A DNA stretch of 64,000 nucleotides, from positions 4,588,001 to 4,652,000 of the forward strand of contig NZ_CP019304.1 of assembly GCF_001969265.1 (NCBI RefSeq), written 5' to 3'. Source of the stretch: Arthrobacter sp. QXT-31. Lineage in GTDB: Bacteria; Actinomycetota; Actinomycetes; Actinomycetales; Micrococcaceae. Shown one piece after another: positions 1-6,535 of the stretch (positions are counted from its first letter, which is position 1; each line of letters begins with the position of its first letter). A program made the translations under genes and the position numbers. The notes under the pieces were generated by a model. It had not been told where the DNA came from. It saw only the letters and a list, made by a program, of their open reading frames with translations, and did not search any database.

Positions 1-381
1 CCGGGTGGAATCCGGCGACCATGCGAACGAACTGACGCCCATCTTTCTGTCGGTCAGGGCCTGCGGCTCCCCGCCGGCAGCCTCCACCACGTGGAGCTGG
101 GGCTTGCCGCCCGGGCTGGCGCGGAGGAAAGCCAGCACCCGCCCGTCCGGCGAAAACGCGGGCGCCGTGTCACGGAAGCCCCGGGTGATCCGCCGGGGCA
201 GCTTTTCGGGGTCCCGCGGCACACTCCACAGCTGGCCAACATACGAGTCGGCGGCAAAGTCAGGCCGGACAACGGACACAACGGCCCTGGTGCCGTCAGG
301 GAGGACTGCGGGGGCGGAGACGGAATTGAGCAGCGGCAGATGTTCAGGCTTCACCCACGTGAGCCTAGCGGGTCGGGCCAT
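1..381 (-). CDS. S9-family peptidase, N-terminal part (runs off window edge)
   Basis: The minus strand is open from an ATG at 381 to the window edge, giving 127 codons without a stop. The translation starts MARPARLTWVKPEHLPLL and contains two blade-like motifs, FSPDGRVLAF and FAWSPDSTR, typical of the N-terminal beta-propeller of prolyl-oligopeptidase or acylaminoacyl-peptidase (S9) enzymes. The catalytic alpha/beta-hydrolase domain would lie beyond the edge. It diverges from the methyltransferase gene starting at 428, leaving only 46 bp between them. Another WD40-like or TolB-type propeller protein is possible because the hydrolase domain is not visible. Confidence 0.8.
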   Translation of the reverse strand, partial: MARPARLTWVKPEHLPLLNSVSAPAVLPDGTRAVVSVVRPDFAADSYVGQLWSVPRDPEKLPRRITRGFRDTAPAFSPDGRVLAFLRASPGGKPQLHVVEAAGGEPQALTDRKMGVSSFAWSPDSTR

Positions 382-427
382 GGCGCGGAACGAAGGCACG
401 GAAAACGCCTGCCCTAGGATTGTCCTC

Positions 428-1327
428 ATGCTTTCGCGCCTACCCGTCCTCCTTTGCCCCGTCTGCCGCCAGGACCTCCAGCCCGTCCACGACGGCGGAA
501 CAGGCCGGGTCCGGGCGCTAGCATGCCAGGAGCGGCACAGCTTCGACGCCGCCCGGCAGGGGTATTTCAACCTGCTGGTGGGCAAGGGAACCGCCTTCGA
601 ATCGGATACGGCGGAGATGGTTGCGGCAAGGACAGCCTTCCTCGACGCCGGCCACTACCGGCCGTTGGCCGACGCCCTGGCGCAGGCCGCGGCGCCGGCC
701 CTGCAGGGCCCCGCCCCCGCGGTGCTCGACTCCGGAACGGGGACGGGACACTACCTGCGGGCGATCCTGGACTATTTGGACGGCAGCGGTGCTCGGGACA
801 GTCGCGAAGGGCTTGCCGCCGTCGGGCTGGACATCTCCAAGTTCGCCCTGCGCCGCGCCGCCAGGCTGAACCCGGAAGCCATCAACCTGGTGGGTGACGT
901 CTGGCAGCCGCTGCCCCTGCCCGACGCCGCCGTCGACGTCGTCACCGTGGTGTTCGCGCCGCGCAACGCTGCCGAGTTCGCCCGAGTCCTCAAGCCCGCC
1001 GGCAGGCTGATCGTGGTGACGCCGCGTGCCGGCCACCTCGGCGAGGTCGCCAGCCAGGCCGGACTGCTGGGCATCGATCCGGCCAAGGACGAACGCCTGG
1101 CCGAGGCGCTTGCCGGCCGCTTTGCACCGCTGTCGACCCGGGACATCGACGTGGACCTGTCGCTTTCCCCGGAGGACGTGGCCAACCTGGCGCTCATGGG
1201 CCCGGCCGGCCACCACACGGACCGTGCCGCGCTGACCGAAAAGCTGGCCGGACTTCCGCCCGTCACCCGGGTCTCCGCACGGTTCCGGATCAGCGTCTTC
1301 GTGCCCTCGGAAATCCCCGCTCTATAA
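428..1327 (+). CDS. RlmA-like 23S rRNA (guanine-N1)-methyltransferase
   Basis: This 299-residue protein has an N-terminal zinc site (Cys10, Cys13, Cys33, His37, pattern CPVC...CxxxH) followed by a SAM-binding fold with motif I at VLDSGTGTGHYL. That is the layout of the RlmA family, which methylates G745 or G748 in helix 35 of 23S rRNA. The reading frame is open back to position 5, but the ATG at 428 is the better start: homology begins there and a TAGGAT box lies 7 nt upstream, as expected for a leaderless mRNA. It stands alone. Which guanine is modified cannot be read from the sequence. Confidence 0.85.
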   Translation: MLSRLPVLLCPVCRQDLQPVHDGGTGRVRALACQERHSFDAARQGYFNLLVGKGTAFESDTAEMVAARTAFLDAGHYRPLADALAQAAAPALQGPAPAVLDSGTGTGHYLRAILDYLDGSGARDSREGLAAVGLDISKFALRRAARLNPEAINLVGDVWQPLPLPDAAVDVVTVVFAPRNAAEFARVLKPAGRLIVVTPRAGHLGEVASQAGLLGIDPAKDERLAEALAGRFAPLSTRDIDVDLSLSPEDVANLALMGPAGHHTDRAALTEKLAGLPPVTRVSARFRISVFVPSEIPAL

Positions 1328-1448
1328 CGGCTTGGCCACGTTCCCCCGCCGCCCGCCATTCCCCTGCCGGGCGCCCCTGCTTCGGTCTACGATGGAAGAA
1401 AGTTACTGAGGGTCTGCCCCGCAGCCCTCGGGATCAAGGGGGAACGCG

Positions 1449-1910
1449 ATGTTCGAATGGCTTGGCCAAAATTGGTGGGCGCTGTGGCTCACCCTCTTCC
1501 TGGTGTTCGCCGCCGTGGAGATGCTGACCCTTGACCTGTTTTTCATCATGCTGGGCGGAGGGGCCCTGGCAGGCGTGGTCGCCGACTTTGCCGGCGCGGA
1601 CCTGTGGCTTCAGATCGTGGTGTTTTGCGTCGTCTCGCTGCTCATGATCGTCTTCGTCCGCCCGGTGACCCTCAAGCACCTGCACAAAGGGCCGCCCGAA
1701 CAGCGCACCAACATCGACCGCCTGATCGGCGAATCAGCTCTCGTCCTCGAGGCCGTAACGGCCACGGGCGGACGCGTGAAGATCGGCGGCGACATCTGGA
1801 GCGCGCGCTCGCAGTCCGGGCTCCTGCCCGAAGGCCAGCGCGTCATCGTCTCGGCCATCGAAGGTGCGACGGCGGTTGTCTCGCCCCAGGCTGAGACCGC
1901 GGTCCAGTAG
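1449..1910 (+). CDS. NfeD-like membrane protein
   Basis: This 153-residue protein has an N-terminal hydrophobic part with about two or three membrane segments within residues 8-75, followed by a small soluble beta-rich domain (residues 95-150) containing GGRVKIGGDIWSARS, typical of the OB-fold of short NfeD proteins. Such proteins are usually encoded beside SPFH/stomatin proteins and act with them in membrane organisation. Here the SPFH gene follows on the same strand after about 100 bp. The GGGGAACGCG stretch before the ATG serves as ribosome binding site. Confidence 0.88.
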   Translation: MFEWLGQNWWALWLTLFLVFAAVEMLTLDLFFIMLGGGALAGVVADFAGADLWLQIVVFCVVSLLMIVFVRPVTLKHLHKGPPEQRTNIDRLIGESALVLEAVTATGGRVKIGGDIWSARSQSGLLPEGQRVIVSAIEGATAVVSPQAETAVQ

Positions 1911-2013
1911 GCGGTTCCCTCACGGGTTTCTACGCCCGCCGCGGCGGAGCGGCAGATTGCGGCGAACTTTCGCCAGGTTAGAGCTTCACTGAAAGTTGGG
2001 GACAAGGAGAAGT

Positions 2014-2991
2014 ATGGATAGCCCAGGAGGAGTCGCCCTCACGTTTGTGATGGTGGTTCTGATCATTTTCGTCATCATCGTGCTGGTCCGCTCGGTACGG
2101 ATCGTGCCGCAGGCCCGGGCCGGCGTCGTGGAACGGCTGGGGAAATACCAGCGGACGCTCAACCCCGGACTGACCCTCCTCATCCCCTTTGTTGACCGGC
2201 TCCTGCCGCTGCTGGACCTCCGCGAGCAGGTGGTGTCCTTCCCGCCGCAGCCCGTGATCACCGAGGACAACCTCGTGGTGTCGATCGACACGGTCGTGTA
2301 CTTCCAGGTCACAGACCCGCGCGCTGCCACCTACGAGATCGCCAACTACATCCAGGCCGTGGAACAGCTGACCACCACCACCCTGCGCAACGTGGTGGGC
2401 GGCCTCAACCTGGAAGAGGCGCTCACGTCCCGCGACCAGATCAACGGCCAGCTGCGCGGTGTGCTGGATGAGGCCACCGGCCGCTGGGGTATCCGTGTTT
2501 CCCGGGTGGAGCTGAAGGCCATCGACCCGCCGCACTCCATCCAGGATTCGATGGAGAAGCAGATGAGGGCGGAACGCGACCGCCGTGCAGCGATCCTGAC
2601 CGCAGAGGGAACCAAGCAGTCTGCGATCCTGACGGCGGAAGGGCAGCGCCAGGCCGCCATCCTCAAAGCCGAGGGTGAAGCGAAGGCTGCCATCCTGCGT
2701 GCCGACGGTGAGTCGCAGGCCATCCAGAAGGTGTTCGACGCCATCCACAAGGGCAACCCCGACCAGAAGCTGCTGGCGTACCAGTACCTGCAGACTCTGC
2801 CGAAGCTCGCGGACGGGTCCTCCAACAAGCTGTGGATCATCCCGAGTGAAGTCGGCGAGGCACTGAAGGGCATTGGCAGCGCCCTGGGCGGAACCAACCC
2901 TGATCCCCGCTCCGGTGACCTGTTCAAGGGTCAGGAATCCGGGCCGGACGGCGGCCAGGGCAGCGAGGCTGCGGCCCGCACCCAGCCGTAG
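2014..2991 (+). CDS. SPFH/Band 7 (stomatin/QmcA-like) membrane protein
   Basis: The 325-residue protein has one N-terminal membrane anchor (about residues 6-26), an SPFH domain beginning VRIVPQARAGVVERLGKY, and a long Ala/Glu/Lys-rich coiled coil. The coiled coil contains four near-copies of AILTAEG-type units at about residues 195-235. The frame extends upstream to a TTG at 1996, but the ATG at 2014 has an AAGGAGA ribosome binding site directly before it and is chosen. It probably oligomerises on the membrane with the upstream NfeD-like protein. Its substrate is unknown. Confidence 0.9.
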   Translation: MDSPGGVALTFVMVVLIIFVIIVLVRSVRIVPQARAGVVERLGKYQRTLNPGLTLLIPFVDRLLPLLDLREQVVSFPPQPVITEDNLVVSIDTVVYFQVTDPRAATYEIANYIQAVEQLTTTTLRNVVGGLNLEEALTSRDQINGQLRGVLDEATGRWGIRVSRVELKAIDPPHSIQDSMEKQMRAERDRRAAILTAEGTKQSAILTAEGQRQAAILKAEGEAKAAILRADGESQAIQKVFDAIHKGNPDQKLLAYQYLQTLPKLADGSSNKLWIIPSEVGEALKGIGSALGGTNPDPRSGDLFKGQESGPDGGQGSEAAARTQP

Positions 2992-3013
2992 CGTTTCGTG
3001 CCTGCACCTCAAA

Positions 3014-3042
3014 TTGCTGTGCCCTGCCCGTATCCGTATAAT
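3014..3042 (+). promoter_or_regulatory. Near-consensus promoter of rbpA
   Basis: A -35 element TTGCTG (3014-3019) and a perfect -10 element TATAAT (3037-3042) are separated by 17 bp, an ideal housekeeping-sigma promoter. Transcription should start near 3049-3050, leaving a leader of about 155 nt before rbpA. It starts only 22 bp past the SPFH stop codon. Confidence 0.8.
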
Positions 3043-3049
3043 GGGATAT

Positions 3050-3204
3050 TTGTCCGGCCGGATCAGTCCGTGCGGAACAACAATGCTTGGCGAAGCGTTT
3101 CACCTAGTGATGCTACGTGAACCACACCGTAGTCCGGAGACACCTCTTTAGGGGTTTCCGACTAGCGCGGAGTCCGCTCCGCGAACCGATTAGAGGGAGA
3201 AATC
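3050..3204 (+). promoter_or_regulatory. Long structured 5' leader of rbpA
   Basis: About 155 nt separate the predicted transcription start from the rbpA ATG. Two stem-loops are visible: one around 3137-3163 (ACCTC/GGGGT stem with a TTTA loop inside an outer CGGA/TCCG pairing) and a second, GCGGAG/CTCCGC, at about 3168-3183. The second lies just upstream of the AGAGGGAGAAATC ribosome binding region. I recognise no known riboswitch class. Stress-linked regulation of rbpA is known in other actinobacteria, so a cis-regulatory role is plausible but inferred. Confidence 0.45.
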
Positions 3205-3552
3205 ATGAGCGATCGCAGCCTGCGGGGCATGCGTCTTGGCGCCCAAAGCATGGAGACCGAATCCGGCGTGGAGCCGGCTCCGCGTCAGCGGGTTGAGTAC
3301 CGGTGCGAGGACGGCGAACAGGTTTTCGTAACCTTTTCCTCCGAAGCCGAAATTCCCCCTGTCTGGGTTTCCAAGACCGGCAAGGAAGCGCTGCTCGTTG
3401 ATGGCGAACGCCCGGACACCAGCAGCGAGAAGGCAGTCCGCACCCACTGGGACATGCTGCTGGAGCGCCGCTCGCTTCCCGAACTGGAGCAGATCCTCGA
3501 AGACCGCCTCACAATCCTGCGCGAGCGTCGCGGCGAACGGCGTTCAGCCTGA
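3205..3552 (+). CDS. rbpA: RNA polymerase-binding protein RbpA
   Basis: This 115-residue protein matches actinobacterial RbpA throughout: an N-terminal tail with RGMRLGAQSMETE, a central beta-barrel core domain (VEYRCEDGEQVFVTFSSEAE), a basic linker and the C-terminal sigma-interacting helix region LPELEQILEDRL. RbpA binds the principal sigma factor and the RNAP beta subunits and stabilises the open promoter complex. The convergent neighbour is ppm1, the same pairing seen in mycobacteria (Rv2050/Rv2051c), which supports the call. An excellent GAGGGAG ribosome binding site precedes the ATG. Confidence 0.96.
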   Translation: MSDRSLRGMRLGAQSMETESGVEPAPRQRVEYRCEDGEQVFVTFSSEAEIPPVWVSKTGKEALLVDGERPDTSSEKAVRTHWDMLLERRSLPELEQILEDRLTILRERRGERRSA

Positions 3553-3583
3553 CCACCGCTGCTGACTAGCGCTTTAAGCAAAG

Positions 3584-3624
3584 GGCCGGATCCGTTGCAC
3601 CACGTGGTTGCAACGGATCCGGCC
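3584..3624. terminator. Bidirectional terminator between rbpA and ppm1
   Basis: Perfect 16-bp inverted repeat with arm GGCCGGATCCGTTGCA (3584-3599) and its complement at 3609-3624, with a 9-nt loop. It is preceded by AAA and followed by TTTT, so it can act on both convergent transcripts. Confidence 0.92.
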
Positions 3625-3674
3625 TTTTGCGTATCCGTCCTGTGCCGGCTAAATAGGCCGGCTTAGGGAGCCCG

Positions 3675-4412
3675 CTAGTCGCGGGGGCTCTTGCCGGTCA
3701 GCTTCTGCCAGCGGGCGGTCAGCCCCCACTTTGTCACGTTGACCATTGCTTCAATCACGATGTTGCCGCTCATCTTGGAAGCACCGAGCTCACGCTCCAC
3801 GAAGGTGATGGGCCGCTCCACGATGTTCAGCCCCATCTTGGCAACGCGCCATGCGAGGTCCACCTGGAAGCCGTAGCCCACGGAGTCGACCTGGTCCAGG
3901 TTGAGCTTCTCCAGCGTGGTGCGGCGGAACGCCCGGTAGCCGCCGGTCACGTCCTTGATCTTGAGGCCGAGCATGATGCGGGCATAGGTGCTGCCGGTCC
4001 GGGAAATCGCCTGGCGGTACAGCGGCCAGTTCACCACGCTGCCGCCCTTGACCCAGCGGGAACCCATGGCCAGGTCTGCGCCCTGGTCCACAGCCTCCAG
4101 CAGCGAAGGCAGCTGTTCCGGCTGGTGCGACCCGTCGGCGTCCATCTCCACGAGGACGTCGTACCCGGCATCAAGTCCCCACTTGAAACCCGCAATGTAG
4201 GCGGCGCCCAGGCCTTCCTTGCCCTTGCGGTGCAGGACGTGGACCTGGCTGTCCCCGGCAGCGATGCTGTCCGCCAGCGCTCCGGTGCCGTCCGGGCTGT
4301 TGTCGTCCACGACGAGGACGTCAGAAGCCGGCACCGCGGCGCGCAGGCGTCCCAGAGTCTTCGGGAGCGACTCCAGCTCGTTGTAGGTGGGGATGATGGT
4401 GAGGACACGCAC
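3675..4412 (-). CDS. ppm1: Polyprenol-phosphate mannosyltransferase (DPM1/Ppm1-type GT2)
   Basis: This 245-residue GT-A glycosyltransferase transfers mannose from GDP-mannose to polyprenyl phosphate, making the lipid-linked mannose donor for lipoglycans and protein O-mannosylation. It opens [16 protein letters not shown]. The nucleotide-binding [11 protein letters not shown] and the metal-binding [13 protein letters not shown] are intact. There are no C-terminal membrane segments and no fused Lnt domain, so it is a stand-alone catalytic domain. The convergent rbpA neighbour matches the mycobacterial arrangement. The start is the ATG at 4412. Confidence 0.93.
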   Translation of the reverse strand: MRVLTIIPTYNELESLPKTLGRLRAAVPASDVLVVDDNSPDGTGALADSIAAGDSQVHVLHRKGKEGLGAAYIAGFKWGLDAGYDVLVEMDADGSHQPEQLPSLLEAVDQGADLAMGSRWVKGGSVVNWPLYRQAISRTGSTYARIMLGLKIKDVTGGYRAFRRTTLEKLNLDQVDSVGYGFQVDLAWRVAKMGLNIVERPITFVERELGASKMSGNIVIEAMVNVTKWGLTARWQKLTGKSPRD

Positions 4413-4491
4413 AGGGAGGCCTTTCCTGGATGGGAGCGGTCAGCACGCGCGGAGCCCGGCGGGAACGCCGACTCGCAAAGCGCAACTCTCC

Positions 4492-4517
4492 ATTATACGG
4501 GGACCGGGAAGCGCTTC
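4492..4517 (-). promoter_or_regulatory. Putative ppm1 promoter -10 with palindrome upstream
   Basis: On the minus strand a perfect TATAAT lies at 4497-4492, about 80 nt before the ppm1 start. Immediately upstream, within the normal -35/-10 spacer, is the 10-bp palindrome GAAGCGCTTC (4508-4517). No good -35 hexamer is present at the expected distance. The palindrome may be a repressor site. Confidence 0.45.
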
Positions 4518-4530
4518 TGTCCGCGATGGA

Positions 4531-4791
4531 ACTGCTCCGCCACGGGCGGGTCCATGCGCCACGGGCCAGTTCCTGATGCCGCGCTGCGCGGATGGTGGAA
4601 CTGTTTTCTGCTGCGCTGTGGACCCGCCCCCGGAAGCTCAATGCTACGGACTGGCCCGGGCGTGTCAACAGCACCCTGACCTGCCGGTTCATGCATTACC
4701 GCAGGTCAGAGGCATGTTATCCGCAGTTGCCGGAGTGTCATTGTGGCGGGTCCGCGGCTCCATGTGTCGCCGGATTAAGCCCGTCTGCAAG
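4531..4791. other. Non-coding gap with scattered inverted repeats
   Basis: This is the rest of a 379-bp gap downstream of the amidohydrolase gene. No reading frame here looks protein-like. Visible structure: GGCGGGTCCA near 4547 and its complement near 4619, two direct copies of CGCCACGGGC, and TGACCTGC (4677-4684) with its complement GCAGGTCA (4701-4708). The last could terminate the amidohydrolase transcript, but it lacks a U-tract. Confidence 0.4.
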
Positions 4792-6468
4792 TTACCCGCG
4801 GAGCGCTTCGGCGGCGAACAGCTCCAGCCCATTCCGTACCGTCTGCAGGCACCGTGGATCCCGGCCTATGTCCAGTGCAGGCAGCAGCGGCGTGCGGGCG
4901 CGCGGGTCGGTGCTCCACGACTGGACCCGGTTGTCGGCCACCTGGACCATAAGCTCATCCACTTCCCACACAGCGAAGGTTGCGGGTGCGCCGGGTACCA
5001 GCTGGCCGGCCATGGGATTCTCGTAGCGGGCCGCGCGCCAGCCGGCCCGCGTGTGCCCGAGGAATGCAGCGCGGGCGGAGATCCGCTGGCCGGCGTCGTG
5101 GTGCTCGAGGCAGGCCCGCACACTGGACCAGGGACGGAGCGGCGTCACCGGGGTGTCGCTGCCAAAGCAGATGGGGACGCCGGCCGAATAGAAGGAGGCA
5201 AACGGGTTCATGCCCCGGCTGCGGGATCCGAGGCGCTGTTCGTAGAGCCGGCCCTGGCCGCCCCAGGCGGCGTCAAAGGCGGGTTGGGCGCTGACCGTCA
5301 CCGAATACTTCGCCAGCCGGGCGATGGCGTCGGCGTCGGCCATTTCGACGTGCTCGAACCGGTGGCCCGCGGCCCGGACGCGCTGCTCCCCCACCAACGC
5401 GGCTGCCTCATCGAGGGCCTGCAGCGCCGCATCGAGGCCGGCGTCGCCAATGACGTGGAATCCACCCTGGATCCCCAGTTCTGAGCATGCCGCCAGGTGC
5501 GCCGCAGCCTCAGACACGGAAAGGTACGTGGTGCCGGTCTCGCCGGGGGCGTCGGCGTAGGGTTCGCGCAGGGACGCGGTGCGGGAGCCGATCGATCCGT
5601 CGATGTTCAGATCGCCGGCAAAGCCCCGGACCCGGACTCCGAGCTCGGCCAGCAGCGCGGCGGCCTCGTCCGCCGTCGGTGTCAGCTGTCCCCAGTACGG
5701 CAGCACTTCCGGAACCGGGCCCGAGCCAGCCGCGTCGTTCCACCCGGCGGCCAGCCGCAGGTCGTCCATGCTGCTGATCTTCGGCGCACCCATTTCGGCC
5801 AGCGCCACATACCCGTTGGCTGCAGCCTCATCCAGTGCGCGCCGCTGGTACTCCTGCAGTGCACCCGCCGGGAGCCGGCGCGTGGCCTGCCGCGCGGCAC
5901 TGTGCGCCTGGCGCCGGACATGGCCCGGCGCATAGCCGTCCAGGTCCGCCAGCCCGGCACTTGCCACAAGCGAAGGCGAAACGAGGGCGGAATGCACATC
6001 GACCCGGGAAAGATACACCGGACGTCCCCCGGCGGCCCGGTCCAGCTCTCCAGCGTCCGGGAGCGTGGGATCGTCCCAGCGGGACTCATCCCAGCCATGG
6101 CCCAGCACTGCGCCGTTCCCGCCCGATGCCGCGACGGCGTCCAGCAGTTCCCGTGCCGACCGCACACCGCCCAGCTGCAGCGAGTCGAGCGCAATGCCGG
6201 TTTCCGTGAGATGGACATGGGAATCGACGAATCCCGGGGCAACAAGGGCGCCGCGCAGGTCGATGATGTCCATGGAGCTGTCGGCGATCGAGGTGGCCGC
6301 CTGCTCGGAGCCGACCCACGCGATGGTGTCGCCGTCCACGAGCACGGCAGAGGCGAAGGGATCGGCCGCTGTATAGACGGAACCGTTGCGGTACAGCGTG
6401 ACCTTTGACGGTCCGTTTTTTGCCTGCGGACCGTTCCCTTTCTTCGGGCTGGCGGGGGCATCGGCCAT
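4792..6468 (-). CDS. YtcJ-like metal-dependent amidohydrolase
   Basis: This 558-residue protein belongs to the amidohydrolase superfamily, YtcJ group. The small beta-domain starts VTLYRNGSVYTAADPFAS. The metal-binding HxH lies in FVDSHVHLTETG, further ligands in GFHVIGDAGLDAAL and FEHVEMADADAI, and the last Asp in CFGSDTPVTPLRP. Substrates in this group are N-substituted amides or cyclic ureas and cannot be predicted. Longer starts exist (TTG at 6516, ATG at 6492), but the ATG at 6468 has AGGAG at the right distance. It lies 67 bp downstream of the helicase gene. Confidence 0.88.
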   Translation of the reverse strand: MADAPASPKKGNGPQAKNGPSKVTLYRNGSVYTAADPFASAVLVDGDTIAWVGSEQAATSIADSSMDIIDLRGALVAPGFVDSHVHLTETGIALDSLQLGGVRSARELLDAVAASGGNGAVLGHGWDESRWDDPTLPDAGELDRAAGGRPVYLSRVDVHSALVSPSLVASAGLADLDGYAPGHVRRQAHSAARQATRRLPAGALQEYQRRALDEAAANGYVALAEMGAPKISSMDDLRLAAGWNDAAGSGPVPEVLPYWGQLTPTADEAAALLAELGVRVRGFAGDLNIDGSIGSRTASLREPYADAPGETGTTYLSVSEAAAHLAACSELGIQGGFHVIGDAGLDAALQALDEAAALVGEQRVRAAGHRFEHVEMADADAIARLAKYSVTVSAQPAFDAAWGGQGRLYEQRLGSRSRGMNPFASFYSAGVPICFGSDTPVTPLRPWSSVRACLEHHDAGQRISARAAFLGHTRAGWRAARYENPMAGQLVPGAPATFAVWEVDELMVQVADNRVQSWSTDPRARTPLLPALDIGRDPRCLQTVRNGLELFAAEALRG

Positions 6469-6535
6469 GAAGGCGCTCCTTGCAGTGTTCATCGGAAAGT
6501 GAATAAGGCGGTTCAACAGTTGCGGGTGCGGGGTT

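Noticed and set aside
5..427. N-terminal extension of the methyltransferase frame
   Set aside because: It overlaps the divergent S9 peptidase gene, has no homology and no ribosome binding site. The start at 428 is better supported.
2580..2715. Short tandem repeats in DNA
   Set aside because: They encode the repeated Ala/Glu-rich coiled coil of the SPFH protein, normal for the family, and are not a mobile or CRISPR-like repeat.
4592..5026. 144-codon plus-strand frame in the 4.4-5.0 kb gap
   Set aside because: Half of it is antisense to the amidohydrolase, there is no ribosome binding site, and the translation has no protein-like features.
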